From Algibacter mikhailovii (GTDB lineage: Bacteria > Bacteroidota > Bacteroidia > Flavobacteriales > Flavobacteriaceae), in assembly GCF_014651495.1 (NCBI RefSeq), contig NZ_BMWZ01000002.1, forward strand, positions 1 through 64,000: DNA of 64,000 nt. The letters run 5' to 3'. The position numbers and the translations under genes were made by a program. This document shows positions 55,758-64,000 of the stretch, piece after piece. A model generated the notes under the pieces. It searched no databases. It saw nothing but the letters and a program-made list of their open reading frames with translations, and was not told the origin of the DNA. Each line of letters opens with the position of its first letter. Within the stretch, counting starts at the first letter, position 1.

Positions 55758-56479
55758 TATCCAGTTACTTTAATAAGCATGATAATGGCCATAACTATCA
55801 TAATACTATTTTCAATAAAAGTAGCCTTAGTCATTGGCAGCTTTAATGCCGTTCCTAAACATGCGCAGGGTATCGTCTTTTTATTCAAAAGCGACTTTAC
55901 AACGCCAACGGTAGTTATCCCTAAAATAATAAGGGTTAATACCAGTCCGATAGAAACTTCAATGCGCATTAAAAACATGAGCCCTAATACCGCCTCTATA
56001 AAAGGATAAACCCATGCATACCAAGGTAAAACTTTGGCTAGTGGGTCATACATTCTAAATGAATCTGGAAATCCTTTTAAATCCAACAGCTTAAAAAAGC
56101 TAAATACAATATAAAATAGCCCCATAAAATCAAGCATAAAATTGCTTGTATTCCATGCTTTATAATTAATTAAGAAAGAAGCCGTAATGATGTAGCCAAA
56201 AATTAAAAAAAGAGGAAACAGTTGCTGAATTTCATTTTTATCATTTATGGTAGGGCTTTCAGAATTTTGAAATATGCTTTTTTCTAAAATTTTATATTTA
56301 TCGGATAGCGCGTTTTGTAAGCTTTTATTTGAAATGTATTTTGACATTTCTATCACAGCTTGAGAATCTTCAAGGCTCACTGAAGCCTTTATAACATCTG
56401 GTATTTGATTTAATGCTGCTTCAACAGAAGTTCGGCATCCATTACAGGTCATACCTGTAACTGTATATGTTTGTTTCAT
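55757..56479 (-). CDS. HMA domain fused to MauE/DoxX-like four-helix membrane protein
   Basis: A 240-residue protein. The N-terminal HMA domain has GMTCNGCRTSVEAAL (C12, C15) for metal binding, then a membrane part with about four helices (FPLFLIFGYIITASFLINY, LDFMGLFYIVFSFFKLLDL, EAVLGLMFLMRIEVSIGLVL, ENSIMIVMAIIMLI). The segment TIPCACLGTALKLP carries the CACLG motif common to MauE-like proteins. It probably handles metal or thiol at the inner membrane together with the receptor encoded next. Confidence 0.8.
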   Translation of the reverse strand: MKQTYTVTGMTCNGCRTSVEAALNQIPDVIKASVSLEDSQAVIEMSKYISNKSLQNALSDKYKILEKSIFQNSESPTINDKNEIQQLFPLFLIFGYIITASFLINYKAWNTSNFMLDFMGLFYIVFSFFKLLDLKGFPDSFRMYDPLAKVLPWYAWVYPFIEAVLGLMFLMRIEVSIGLVLTLIILGITTVGVVKSLLNKKTIPCACLGTALKLPMTKATFIENSIMIVMAIIMLIKVTG

Positions 56480-56544
56480 TTGAAATGAATTTGAATTAAA
56501 AAGAATTGTTTTCTGTTAGTACAGAATTTAAAAAACTTAATAAA

Positions 56545-56946
56545 TCAAATAAGAAAAACTTGGTCTAAAACCTGAATATCAGGAGTCAAATTAGGAGGAG
56601 AGTAGTCTTTATGCGGTATGGTTTCTTTAGGTAAATGCTCAAAGCCATACATGTAAGTATGTGCAAAAACCGCTAGAAATTTATGTACATTAAAATCTAA
56701 ATCATCAAAAGAAGTCGTTTTTAGCTCATCTTGCCCTTGTACAATATCAATTTCGTCTTTACAGCATGATTTCTTTAGCATTAATTCCTGCGCTTCCATA
56801 GCACATTTATCAACTTCTGTAAACATAGAAACATCAACTAAAACATCACCACAAAAGTGTTTTTCAACAGTAAAAGAAACTGTTGATAATAAGACAAGCA
56901 TGGCCAATGCCATTGAAAATAATTTGTATGAAATATGCTTAATCAC
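56545..56946 (-). CDS. HYC_CC_PP family protein
   Basis: A 133-residue protein with an N-terminal helix (ALAMLVLLSTVSFTVEKHFC). The three family marks are EKHFCGD (HxC), KKSCCKDE (CC) and YSPPNL (PP). It is known only as a Bacteroidota family linked to copper/metal genes, and it leads the metal cluster. The -7 box at 56951-56958 is close to its start. Confidence 0.8.
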   Translation of the reverse strand: MIKHISYKLFSMALAMLVLLSTVSFTVEKHFCGDVLVDVSMFTEVDKCAMEAQELMLKKSCCKDEIDIVQGQDELKTTSFDDLDFNVHKFLAVFAHTYMYGFEHLPKETIPHKDYSPPNLTPDIQVLDQVFLI

Positions 56947-56950
56947 AATG

Positions 56951-56958
56951 CAAAAGTA
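56951..56958 (-). promoter_or_regulatory. -7 box of the metal cluster
   Basis: CAAAAGTA on the plus strand is TACTTTTG on the minus strand, matching TAnnTTTG. It ends 5 bases before the ATG of the HYC_CC_PP gene, so the leader is very short or the start is further in. Confidence 0.4.
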
Positions 56959-57002
56959 CTAAAAATGGCAATTTTAAAAACACTTTAGCGTATGTTTAAC
57001 AT

Positions 57003-57431
57003 TCAACCTTTGTGTTTATGATAATAAAAAGCGGGAATTAAAAGAATTAAAATCACTGGTTGAATCAAAAACCTTCGCACATTAAAAAACAAATAATAAT
57101 CTTCCTGCTTGGGGTTAATTACAAAATACGTATAAGCCATCATTAATAAAACAAAAGCTAATCCGTATAATAACGCAGAAAATTTAACGATGTTTCTGTC
57201 TTTAAAAACCAAAAACAGGATACCCAGAGAAATCAAGGTGTTCAATACGTATCTCAAAATGACATTAAAAATAAGCTTGCCAACGGCTCTTGGAGGGCTA
57301 TCAGCATATAAATAGTCATTCTTAAAAAATGATATATAGGGATCATAGAACAAAGTATCTTCGAAAAAACGGATCAAAACAAGTCCTATTACTAGTAAAA
57401 CAATCCCTATGTAATTGATTGCTTTAGGCAT
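57003..57431 (-). CDS. Exosortase F system-associated membrane protein
   Basis: A 142-residue protein with four hydrophobic helices (YIGIVLLVIGLVLIRFF, VILRYVLNTLISLGILFLVF, ALLYGLAFVLLMMAYTYFVI, RRFLIQPVILILLIPAFYY). It overlaps the end of xrtF by 8 bases, and small membrane proteins of this kind follow xrtF in Flavobacteriia (recall). Presumably an accessory to the exosortase. Confidence 0.75.
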   Translation of the reverse strand: MPKAINYIGIVLLVIGLVLIRFFEDTLFYDPYISFFKNDYLYADSPPRAVGKLIFNVILRYVLNTLISLGILFLVFKDRNIVKFSALLYGLAFVLLMMAYTYFVINPKQEDYYLFFNVRRFLIQPVILILLIPAFYYHKHKG

Positions 57432-57975
57432 CTTTAACGTTTGATTTAGAAAATCTGTTCACCCAAAACACCCAGAGTAAAAAAACCAATCCGTAAATAA
57501 TAGCTGGAAAAACTACTGAATGCAAAATTTCCCTGTGCTCTGGATAATAGTATAACGCAATAGTTAAAATGACAATGCGTATTAAATTCACCACATAAAT
57601 CAGAACGCTGCCTGATAAGATATAGAAAAAAGTGGTTTTCAATTTCCCCGAAAAGGCAACAATAAAAGATAAAAACAAAATTATAACGCTTAAGCCATTA
57701 CACCCCTCAATGATGCGAGCAACAAATTTTCCGTTCAGTATAATTTTCATTGATGGCTCAGTTTCATGAGGTAGTACCTCTGAACTAAAACCCAACCCAT
57801 GCAAAATGTTATCTGTTTGCAAGGCCACTAAATTTGTAACATAATCAGGATAAAAGTTCGAACCTTCAGAATATTGCAGGTAAAACTTATACACCATAGT
57901 CAAAACAACGTAAGTGATCAAAAAAAGAAAAACAAATTTGATTACGGCTTTATATTGTATAAAAAGTGATTTCAC
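57424..57975 (-). CDS. xrtF: Exosortase family protein XrtF
   Basis: A 183-residue integral membrane cysteine protease/transpeptidase. The putative catalytic triad is C92 (IIEGCNGLS), R133 (NLIRI) and H152 (EILHSVVFPA), with about six helices. Exosortases cut C-terminal tripartite sorting signals (motif, helix, basic end) at the membrane. No substrate with a matching tail was seen in this window. Cotranscribed with the gene downstream. Confidence 0.85.
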   Translation of the reverse strand: MKSLFIQYKAVIKFVFLFLITYVVLTMVYKFYLQYSEGSNFYPDYVTNLVALQTDNILHGLGFSSEVLPHETEPSMKIILNGKFVARIIEGCNGLSVIILFLSFIVAFSGKLKTTFFYILSGSVLIYVVNLIRIVILTIALYYYPEHREILHSVVFPAIIYGLVFLLWVFWVNRFSKSNVKDA

Positions 57976-58026
57976 TAATACTGTTAATTTTAATAAAACT
58001 GAATGTCGAAATTACGTCTTTTTAAA

Positions 58027-58034
58027 TACTTTTG
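58027..58034 (+). promoter_or_regulatory. -7 box of the GAF/fRMsr gene
   Basis: TACTTTTG, matching TAnnTTTG, lies 17 bases before ATG 58051 and inside the region a start at 58003 would translate. It therefore rules out that earlier start. Confidence 0.5.
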
Positions 58035-58050
58035 CCTAAACTTCACATCA

Positions 58051-58506
58051 ATGATTTTTGAAGCACTTAAAACAAATGTAGAAACTATTGTTTCCAACAC
58101 TGAAAATTCGACTAACGAGCGTCTATTGCATATTTGCCAATTATTAGAAAAAAACATCAATTACTACAACTGGGTTGGTTTTTACTTTAGAAATGGCAAC
58201 AAAAAAGAATTAATACTAGGACCATATGTTGGTGCGCCTACCGACCATACTATTATCCCTTTTGGAAAAGGCATTTGCGGACAAGTAGCCTTAAGTAATA
58301 AAAATTTTGTGGTTCCTGATGTTACCGCTCAAGACAATTATATTGCCTGCAGCATATCAGTCAAAGCAGAAATTGTAGTTCCTATTTTTGTTAATGGAGA
58401 AAATATTGGTCAAATTGATATTGATTCTAACACCCCAGATCCCTTTACAGAATCGGACGAACGCTTTTTAGAATTTGTATGCCATAAAGTTTCTGAAATG
58501 CTTTAA
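58051..58506 (+). CDS. GAF domain protein, free methionine-R-sulfoxide reductase-like
   Basis: The start at ATG 58051 is set by the promoter box at 58027-58034. A 151-residue single GAF domain: WVGFYFRNGNKKELILGPYV, GICGQVA, VPDVTAQDNYIACSISVKAE, IVVPIFVNGENIGQIDID. Two cysteines (in GICGQ and YIACS) occupy places used by the redox cysteines of free Met-R-SO reductase, so reductase activity is plausible. Divergent from xrtF. Confidence 0.8.
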   Translation: MIFEALKTNVETIVSNTENSTNERLLHICQLLEKNINYYNWVGFYFRNGNKKELILGPYVGAPTDHTIIPFGKGICGQVALSNKNFVVPDVTAQDNYIACSISVKAEIVVPIFVNGENIGQIDIDSNTPDPFTESDERFLEFVCHKVSEML

Positions 58507-58599
58507 GAATTTGATCTATAGGAAAACATTTCGAAAAAAAAATCAATAGTCATCCTTACTTTTTTGAAAATTCTAAGCGCGTTTATTCAAGGAAATAAC

Positions 58600-58607
58600 T
58601 ACTTTTG
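58600..58607 (+). promoter_or_regulatory. -7 box of purH
   Basis: TACTTTTG fits TAnnTTTG and lies 92 bases before the purH ATG. A -33 TTG at a normal distance was not found. The ~90-base leader may carry control elements but shows no recognised riboswitch. Confidence 0.4.
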
Positions 58608-58698
58608 CACATATTTTAAAAAATCAGCGTAAAGCACTGATAAACAAGTATAATTTCATATCCTCTAGTAGGGTTTAAAAACACAATCTACAGCAATA

Positions 58699-60231
58699 AT
58701 GAGCAACGAAAAAAAAATCAAATCAGCTTTAATTTCGGTATTTAGTAAAGATGGATTAGAGCCCATAGTAAAAGAACTAGACAAACAAGGTGTAACTATT
58801 TATTCTACTGGTGGCACAGAAAAGTTCATTAATGATTTAGGTGTAACTGTTGTTCCTGTGGAAGATGTAACATCCTACCCCTCCATTCTTGGTGGTCGTG
58901 TAAAAACATTACACCCAAAAGTTTTTGGTGGTATTTTAAACAGACAAAACCACGAAGGCGATGTTGCTGAATTGGCAGAATATGAAATCCCTCAAATTGA
59001 TGTGGTCATCGTTGATTTATATCCATTTGAAAAAACAGTAGCTTCTGGAGCCAGTAATCAAGATATTATTGAAAAAATTGATATTGGAGGTATTTCTTTA
59101 ATTAGAGCTGCAGCAAAGAATTACGCTGATGTTATTTGTGTATCTTCTGTTGATGATTATGCTGAATTTTTAGAGTTAATTTCGGCAAATAACGGATCAA
59201 TTTCTGAAGAAGACAGAAAACGTTTTGCAGGAAAAGCTTTTAATGTATCCTCTCATTATGATACTGCTATTTTCAACTATTTCAATCAAAACAACGAAGA
59301 AACAGTTCTAAAAATAAGTGATCAAAATGGCAAAACGTTACGCTATGGAGAAAACCCCCATCAAAAAGGATTCTTCTTTGGTAATTTTGACGAATTATTC
59401 ACGAAACTTCATGGTAAAGAATTAAGTTATAACAATCTTTTAGATGTTGACGCAGCAGTAAATTTAATGCTTGAATTTAAGAATGACGCACCAACCTTTG
59501 CCATCTTAAAACATAATAACGCATGTGGTTTAGCACAACGCGACACTTTACATCAAGCATATGTAGATGCTTTGGCAGGAGATCCTGTTTCAGCTTTTGG
59601 TGGCGTTCTAATAAGCAACAAAGAAATTGATGTTGCTACAGCTGAAGAAATTCACAAACTATTTTGTGAAGTAGTTATTGCACCTTCTTTTACTTCAGAA
59701 GCCCTAGACATTTTAAAGGGTAAGAAGAACAGAATTTTATTAGTAATTCATGATATTGAAATGCCAAAAACCAATGTAAGAAGTTGTTTAAACGGTGTTT
59801 TAGTTCAAGACAGAAACAATATAACAGATAAAGCAGCAGATTTAAAAACAGTTACTAATTTGGCACCTTCTGAGGCGCAAATAGAAGATTTATTATTTGC
59901 TTCAAAGGTCTGTAAGCATACTAAATCGAACACAATTGTGTTGACTAAGAACAAACAATTATGCGCAAGTGGCACCGGACAAACAAGTCGTGTAGATGCT
60001 TTGAATCAAGCCATTCATAAAGCGGAGTCATTTAATTTTGATTTAAACGGAGCTGCCATGGCAAGTGATGCATTCTTCCCATTCCCAGATTGTGTAGAAA
60101 TCGCTAAAAATGCAGGTATTTCCTCAGTTATTCAACCTGGAGGATCAATTAAGGATCAATTAAGTATTGATTACTGTAATGAAAATGATTTAGCTATGGT
60201 GATGACCGGTACACGTCACTTTAAGCACTAA
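58699..60231 (+). CDS. purH: Bifunctional AICAR transformylase/IMP cyclohydrolase PurH
   Basis: A 510-residue protein catalysing the last two steps of IMP synthesis. The N-terminal IMP cyclohydrolase domain has SVFSKDGLEPIVKELDKQGV and STGGT, and GGRVKTLHPKVFGGIL. The transformylase domain has LRYGENPHQKG, KHNNACGLA (catalytic K-H) and, near the end, FPFPDCVEIA and QPGGSIKDQLSIDYCNE. Full length; followed by a strong bidirectional terminator. Confidence 0.97.
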   Translation: MSNEKKIKSALISVFSKDGLEPIVKELDKQGVTIYSTGGTEKFINDLGVTVVPVEDVTSYPSILGGRVKTLHPKVFGGILNRQNHEGDVAELAEYEIPQIDVVIVDLYPFEKTVASGASNQDIIEKIDIGGISLIRAAAKNYADVICVSSVDDYAEFLELISANNGSISEEDRKRFAGKAFNVSSHYDTAIFNYFNQNNEETVLKISDQNGKTLRYGENPHQKGFFFGNFDELFTKLHGKELSYNNLLDVDAAVNLMLEFKNDAPTFAILKHNNACGLAQRDTLHQAYVDALAGDPVSAFGGVLISNKEIDVATAEEIHKLFCEVVIAPSFTSEALDILKGKKNRILLVIHDIEMPKTNVRSCLNGVLVQDRNNITDKAADLKTVTNLAPSEAQIEDLLFASKVCKHTKSNTIVLTKNKQLCASGTGQTSRVDALNQAIHKAESFNFDLNGAAMASDAFFPFPDCVEIAKNAGISSVIQPGGSIKDQLSIDYCNENDLAMVMTGTRHFKH

Positions 60232-60254
60232 ATAATATTACATTTTTTAAAAAT

Positions 60255-60285
60255 AAAAAGAGCACCCTATTCAGGTGCTCTTTTT
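60255..60285. terminator. Bidirectional terminator between purH and the T9SS protein gene
   Basis: A perfect 12-bp stem (AAAAAGAGCACC / GGTGCTCTTTTT) with a 7-base loop, 24 bases past the purH stop and 19 bases past the stop of the convergent gene. Confidence 0.85.
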
Positions 60286-60303
60286 ATTTTCATTCGTTTT
60301 CGC

Positions 60304-62106
60304 CTAATTTTTAAGTACTCTTTTTATGGCATTTCGTCCGGTTAGTCTATCTGTTATTCTAACAAAATAAACCCCATATACCAATCGGCTTACGTCTATT
60401 GTTTTATTCTTTGAAGATACTTGACTCGCAAAAACTTGCTTACCCAAAACATCAATAATTTCAATATCTAAATCAATATTTTGTGCCCCTTGATAATTCA
60501 CAGAAATAGCGTTTTTTGTGGGGTTAGGATACACATCAAAACTAAAACTACTATCAAAATCAGTGCTACTTAAAGCACTACATGCTCCTCCTGATAATCT
60601 GGTAATTGAAATAGGGTTCGACAAATCAAAACAACCTGTTAAATCAGATACATTTGTGGCGGTATCTAAGCCAATGTCTCCGGTATAACGCATATACCAA
60701 ATATCACAAACGCCTGATGGCGCACCTTCTAAATTAAAAGGCCCTGAGGCTGGCGTTCCTAAAATATTATTTGTCGCATTATCAGTAATAACATATGTTC
60801 CGTTTTCACCATCTAAAACACCTGAATCTACAAATTCTACAGCTATTAAATCATCGATACCTTCTCCAACACAAATGCTTGCTGTCGTATCGGTGGTTCC
60901 CGCTATTTGAAGGGCTCCAGCATTAACACCTGAGCGTGTCACAGAAATAGGGTTCGACAAATCAAAACAACCTGTTAAATCAGATACATTTGTAGCAGTA
61001 TCCAATCCAATGTCTCCGGTATAACGCATATACCAAATATCACAAACGCCTGATGGCGCACCTTCTAAATTAAAAGGGCCAGATGCTGGCGTTCCTAAAA
61101 TATTATTTGTCGCATTATCAGTAATAACATATGTTCCGCTTTCACCATCTAAAACATCTGAATCTACAAATTCTACCGCTATTAAATCATTTGCACCTTC
61201 TCCAACACAGATGCTTGCTGTCGTATCAGTGGTTCCCGCTATTTGAATGGCTCCAGCATTAACACCTGAACGTGTTACAGAAATGGGGTTTGACAAATCA
61301 AAACAACCTGTCAAATCAGATACATTTGTAGCAGTATCCAATCCAATGTCTCCGGTATAACGCATATACCAAATATCACAAACCCCTGATGGCGCACCTT
61401 CTAAATTAAAAGGGCCCGAGGCTGGTGTTCCTAAAATATTATTTGTCGCATTATCGGTAATAACATATGTTCCGTTTTCTCCATCTAAAACACCTGAATC
61501 TACAAATTCTACCGCTATTAAATCATTTGCACCTTCTCCAACACAGATGCTTGCAGTAGTATTGGTGGTGCCCGCTATTTGAATGGCTCCAGCGTTAACC
61601 TCACAGCCACTCCAATTTGCAGCTGAACCGCCTTCTGTAGTACTATATGGCACCTTTCCTGAAACGAAATTATTCACATTGTCCCATCTACCAGCTGTCA
61701 CCGCTTGAGCCACTCTAGCTTGATTACCTGCACCCCATTGCACATAAGCGATCAAGTCAGTCGGTAAACTCGACCCAAAATTCGTGTTTCGAAACAAACT
61801 TAAACCATCCATAGTATCATTCATAGTATAAGATAATTTCACATTAGCCCCAGCGTTTAACATTAAGCTTCCACTTAAAGGGGTAAGTGAACCTATTTGC
61901 ACATAAGTACCTGGTCCTAAACAGAGCTGATAGCCAGATAAATCAATCACCGACATACCTGGGTTTGAAATGATTACCGTATCAGCCTCCGGATTTACGT
62001 TGGTAATAATAACATCTTGTGCAAAACCCTGAGAAACAGCCCCAAAACAAAAAAGGAGCGCAAAACATAACCTAATTAATTTACGTTCTAGTAATTCTTT
62101 TTTCAT
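60304..62106 (-). CDS. T9SS-exported repeat protein with lamin-tail-like N-terminus
   Basis: A 600-residue protein with a signal peptide (KLIRLCFALLFCFGAVSQGF, cleaved near residue 29). Residues ~31-165 resemble a lamin-tail domain (VNPEADTVIISNPGMSVIDL). Three near-identical 112-residue repeats follow (170-281, 282-393, 394-505), each with conserved cysteines. The C-terminus is a type A T9SS sorting domain (FDVYPNPTKNAISV ... DVSRLVYGVYFVRI). The gldKLMN machinery in this window would export it to the surface. Confidence 0.85.
   Translation of the reverse strand: MKKELLERKLIRLCFALLFCFGAVSQGFAQDVIITNVNPEADTVIISNPGMSVIDLSGYQLCLGPGTYVQIGSLTPLSGSLMLNAGANVKLSYTMNDTMDGLSLFRNTNFGSSLPTDLIAYVQWGAGNQARVAQAVTAGRWDNVNNFVSGKVPYSTTEGGSAANWSGCEVNAGAIQIAGTTNTTASICVGEGANDLIAVEFVDSGVLDGENGTYVITDNATNNILGTPASGPFNLEGAPSGVCDIWYMRYTGDIGLDTATNVSDLTGCFDLSNPISVTRSGVNAGAIQIAGTTDTTASICVGEGANDLIAVEFVDSDVLDGESGTYVITDNATNNILGTPASGPFNLEGAPSGVCDIWYMRYTGDIGLDTATNVSDLTGCFDLSNPISVTRSGVNAGALQIAGTTDTTASICVGEGIDDLIAVEFVDSGVLDGENGTYVITDNATNNILGTPASGPFNLEGAPSGVCDIWYMRYTGDIGLDTATNVSDLTGCFDLSNPISITRLSGGACSALSSTDFDSSFSFDVYPNPTKNAISVNYQGAQNIDLDIEIIDVLGKQVFASQVSSKNKTIDVSRLVYGVYFVRITDRLTGRNAIKRVLKN
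60592..61599. repeat. Three tandem 336-bp repeats
   Basis: Copies at 61264-61599, 60928-61263 and 60592-60927 (in order of translation). They are nearly identical, differing at scattered synonymous and a few amino-acid positions (for example SGVLDGEN versus SDVLDGES, GAND versus GIDD). Confidence 0.9.
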
Positions 62107-62284
62107 AACAATAATTTTTAGTTCTATAATTTTTAATAAAACTACAAGCTCACTACTTAGTAAAATGTTAGCTACCTAACATTTGGACAAAAAAAAGGCT
62201 CTTTTTTCACCTCGTACGCGTTTTTTAACCAAAAGAATATCGATAAAACCCTTAAAAAAAAGAGAAATAATATATTTCGGTTAT

Positions 62285-62306
62285 TTTGAATCGTATATGA
62301 TTCAAA
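62285..62306. promoter_or_regulatory. Inverted repeat upstream of mreB
   Basis: TTTGAATC (62285-62292) and GATTCAAA (62299-62306) form a perfect 8-bp pair around GTATAT, 66 bases before the mreB ATG. Candidate operator; it is too far from a T-run to be a terminator. Another pair (ATGTTAG / CTAACAT, 62165-62182) sits upstream of the divergent T9SS gene. Confidence 0.45.
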
Positions 62307-62371
62307 TATTTACCAACTTTTATTACTTTTACGGGATTCGTTTTTAAACCACATTAAACTATTAATACTAC

Positions 62372-63400
62372 ATGGGATTTTTTGACTTCCTTACTGAGGA
62401 TATTGCAATAGATTTAGGTACTGCAAATACTCTTATTATCCATAATGACAAAGTTGTTGTTGATGCGCCATCTATTGTTGCTAGAAATAGAGTCACCAGT
62501 AAAATTATTGCTGTTGGTCAAGAAGCCAGTTTAATGCAAGGAAAAACGCATGAAAACATCAAAACTATACGCCCGCTAAAAGACGGTGTAATCGCAGATT
62601 TTGATGCTTCAGAGCAAATGATAAGCATGTTTATTAAAAACATCCCTGCTTTAAAGAAGAAATTTTTCACGCCTGCATTACGCATGGTCATTTGTATTCC
62701 TTCGGGAATTACCGAGGTAGAAATGCGTGCAGTAAAAGAAAGTGCAGAACGTGTTAATGGTAAAGAGGTGTATTTGATTCATGAGCCAATGGCTGCAGCC
62801 ATTGGTATAGGTGTTGATATTATGCAGCCTAAAGGAAACATGGTTGTGGATATAGGAGGTGGTACAACTGAAATTGCAGTTATCGCTCTTGGCGGTATTG
62901 TATGTGATAAGTCGGTTAAGATTGCAGGTGATGTGTTCACTAATGATATTGTTTACTACATGCGTACGCAACACAACTTATATGTGGGAGAGCGTACTGC
63001 TGAGAAAATAAAAATTCAAATAGGTGCAGCTACTGAAGACTTAGAGTTACCGCCAGAAGACATGAGTGTTCAGGGGCGTGATCTACTTACCGGTAAACCA
63101 AAACAAGTTTCTATTTCATATAGGGAAATTGCTAAAGCCTTAGACAAATCTATACTGCGTATTGAAGATGCTGTTATGGAAACGCTTTCTCAAACACCTC
63201 CTGAATTAGCTGCAGATATATATAATACTGGGATCTATTTAGCTGGAGGAGGATCTATGCTTAGAGGCTTAGACAAAAGGTTATCTCAAAAAACAGACTT
63301 ACCGGTCTATATTGCTGAGGATCCATTAAGAGCTGTTGTTAGAGGTACTGGTATTACACTAAAAAATCTACCTAAATACAAAAGTGTATTGATAAAATAG
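62372..63400 (+). CDS. mreB: Rod shape-determining protein MreB
   Basis: A 342-residue actin-like protein: IAIDLGTANTLI (phosphate 1), IREPLKDGV region as IRPLKDGVIADF, MVVDIGGGTTEIAVI (phosphate 2) and LAGGGSMLRGLDKRL near the C-terminus. It organises cell-wall synthesis with MreC, which follows 14 bases later. Confidence 0.96.
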   Translation: MGFFDFLTEDIAIDLGTANTLIIHNDKVVVDAPSIVARNRVTSKIIAVGQEASLMQGKTHENIKTIRPLKDGVIADFDASEQMISMFIKNIPALKKKFFTPALRMVICIPSGITEVEMRAVKESAERVNGKEVYLIHEPMAAAIGIGVDIMQPKGNMVVDIGGGTTEIAVIALGGIVCDKSVKIAGDVFTNDIVYYMRTQHNLYVGERTAEKIKIQIGAATEDLELPPEDMSVQGRDLLTGKPKQVSISYREIAKALDKSILRIEDAVMETLSQTPPELAADIYNTGIYLAGGGSMLRGLDKRLSQKTDLPVYIAEDPLRAVVRGTGITLKNLPKYKSVLIK

Positions 63401-63414
63401 AGATCATATAATTC

Positions 63415-64000
63415 ATGCAGCAAATTATTAATTTCATAATTAAGAACAAAAATTTTTTGTTGTTCTTCTTGCTGTTTGACATTGCACTATTGTTTACTAT
63501 TCAATCGCATTCTTACCACAAGAGTAAATTTATAAATTCGGCCAATTTTTTGACCGGAGGTATTTATAACTCCATTAATAATATTAATGGCTACTTTAAT
63601 TTAAAATCGCAAAACCAACTGCTTTCAGAAGAAAACAGGCGATTACGGTCTCTTATAACAAATAGCAGTAACAAAGTAGATTCTGTTTTTATAGACAGCC
63701 TAATGTTTAGGGCTTCATATAGGTTTTTCACGGCCAATGTTATCAAGAATAGTTACGCCCTAAGCACTAACATGCTCACCCTTAACAAGGGTGTAAAAGA
63801 CAGTATCAAACAAGATTTTGGTGTTATTTCTTCAAAAGGTATTGTGGGTATTGTAGATAGAACAAGCAATCATTTCGCTACGGTACTTTCTATTTTAAAC
63901 ACGACTAGTAAAATTAGTGCACAATTAAAAAAAACCAATCATTTTGGAACCTTAACGTGGAATGGTAAATCTCCTGAATTCACTCAACTTATTGACATTC
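63415..64000 (+). CDS. mreC: Rod shape-determining protein MreC (3' end outside window)
   Basis: The frame from ATG 63415 stays open to the window edge, giving ~195 residues. An N-terminal membrane helix (FLLFFLLFDIALLFTIQS) is followed by a coiled-coil segment (NQLLSEENRRLRSLI) and the MreC beta region (GVISSKGIVGIVDRTSNHFA). It links MreB to the periplasmic wall machinery. Confidence 0.9.
   Translation, partial: MQQIINFIIKNKNFLLFFLLFDIALLFTIQSHSYHKSKFINSANFLTGGIYNSINNINGYFNLKSQNQLLSEENRRLRSLITNSSNKVDSVFIDSLMFRASYRFFTANVIKNSYALSTNMLTLNKGVKDSIKQDFGVISSKGIVGIVDRTSNHFATVLSILNTTSKISAQLKKTNHFGTLTWNGKSPEFTQLIDI

Overview
The window is AT-rich chromosomal DNA from a member of the Flavobacteriaceae (Bacteroidota). 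The sequence evidence is a complete gldK-gldL-gldM-gldN block (type IX secretion and gliding), a T9SS C-terminal sorting domain, an XrtF-type exosortase pair, an HYC_CC_PP-type protein, and several promoters of the Bacteroidota form TAnnTTTG. No genus can be named from sequence reading alone.

Layout. Positions 1-119 hold the 3' end of a DUF885-like gene, probably core chromosome. From about 120 to 23.4 kb the content is accessory. The first 11 kb carry sparse small hypothetical, lipoprotein and broken genes with long gaps. Among them are a zinc-ribbon-like gene and its neighbour, a truncated FRG-domain gene, a deaminase-domain gene and a 366-residue protein with an effector-associated-looking tail. 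Several of these genes sit between long imperfect palindromes that share a core (GCTTGCTT, then an AAAATC/GATTTT hairpin), so that part resembles a small array of gene cassettes. A four-gene type I restriction operon (hsdR, hsdM, hsdS and an unknown gene; minus strand, 11.15-18.0 kb) follows. Next comes a compact mobile-element module (18.1-23.3 kb): DUF6371/TOPRIM protein, small protein, RepA-like ATPase, ribbon-helix-helix protein, an iteron-like region, an unknown protein and a tyrosine recombinase. The recombinase lies against the 3' end of an initiator tRNA-Met gene (23431-23503). The simplest reading is an element integrated at tRNA-fMet with restriction as cargo. No conjugation or phage structural genes are visible and no second att copy was found.

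From 23.5 kb onward the content looks like ordinary core genome: a CPXCG protein and LRR protein; a tripartite RND efflux operon (adaptor, pump, TolC); an ABC-F ATPase divergent from a DUF983 protein; an FAD oxidoreductase and the gldKLMN block; an arginase-fold protein that has lost metal ligands; topA; a paralogous pair of membrane proteins; and miaB, a sigma-54 activator, lptE, a TPR-like protein and secG. groES-groEL follow, preceded by a good GG-N10-GC (sigma-54-like) element. Then come a collagen-like lipoprotein, a metal (probably copper) handling cluster with a TonB-dependent receptor and HMA proteins, the xrtF pair, a GAF/fRMsr protein, purH, a T9SS-exported protein with three 112-residue repeats, mreB and the start of mreC.

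Most worth a second look: the cassette-like palindromes around the deaminase gene; the near-identical C-terminal tails shared by HsdS and the unknown protein next to it, which coincide with a dispersed repeat; the 20-21 bp phased iterons in the mobile module; the metal-ligand-deficient arginase-like protein beside gldK; and the sigma-54-like promoter of groESL lying 2 kb from a sigma-54 activator gene.
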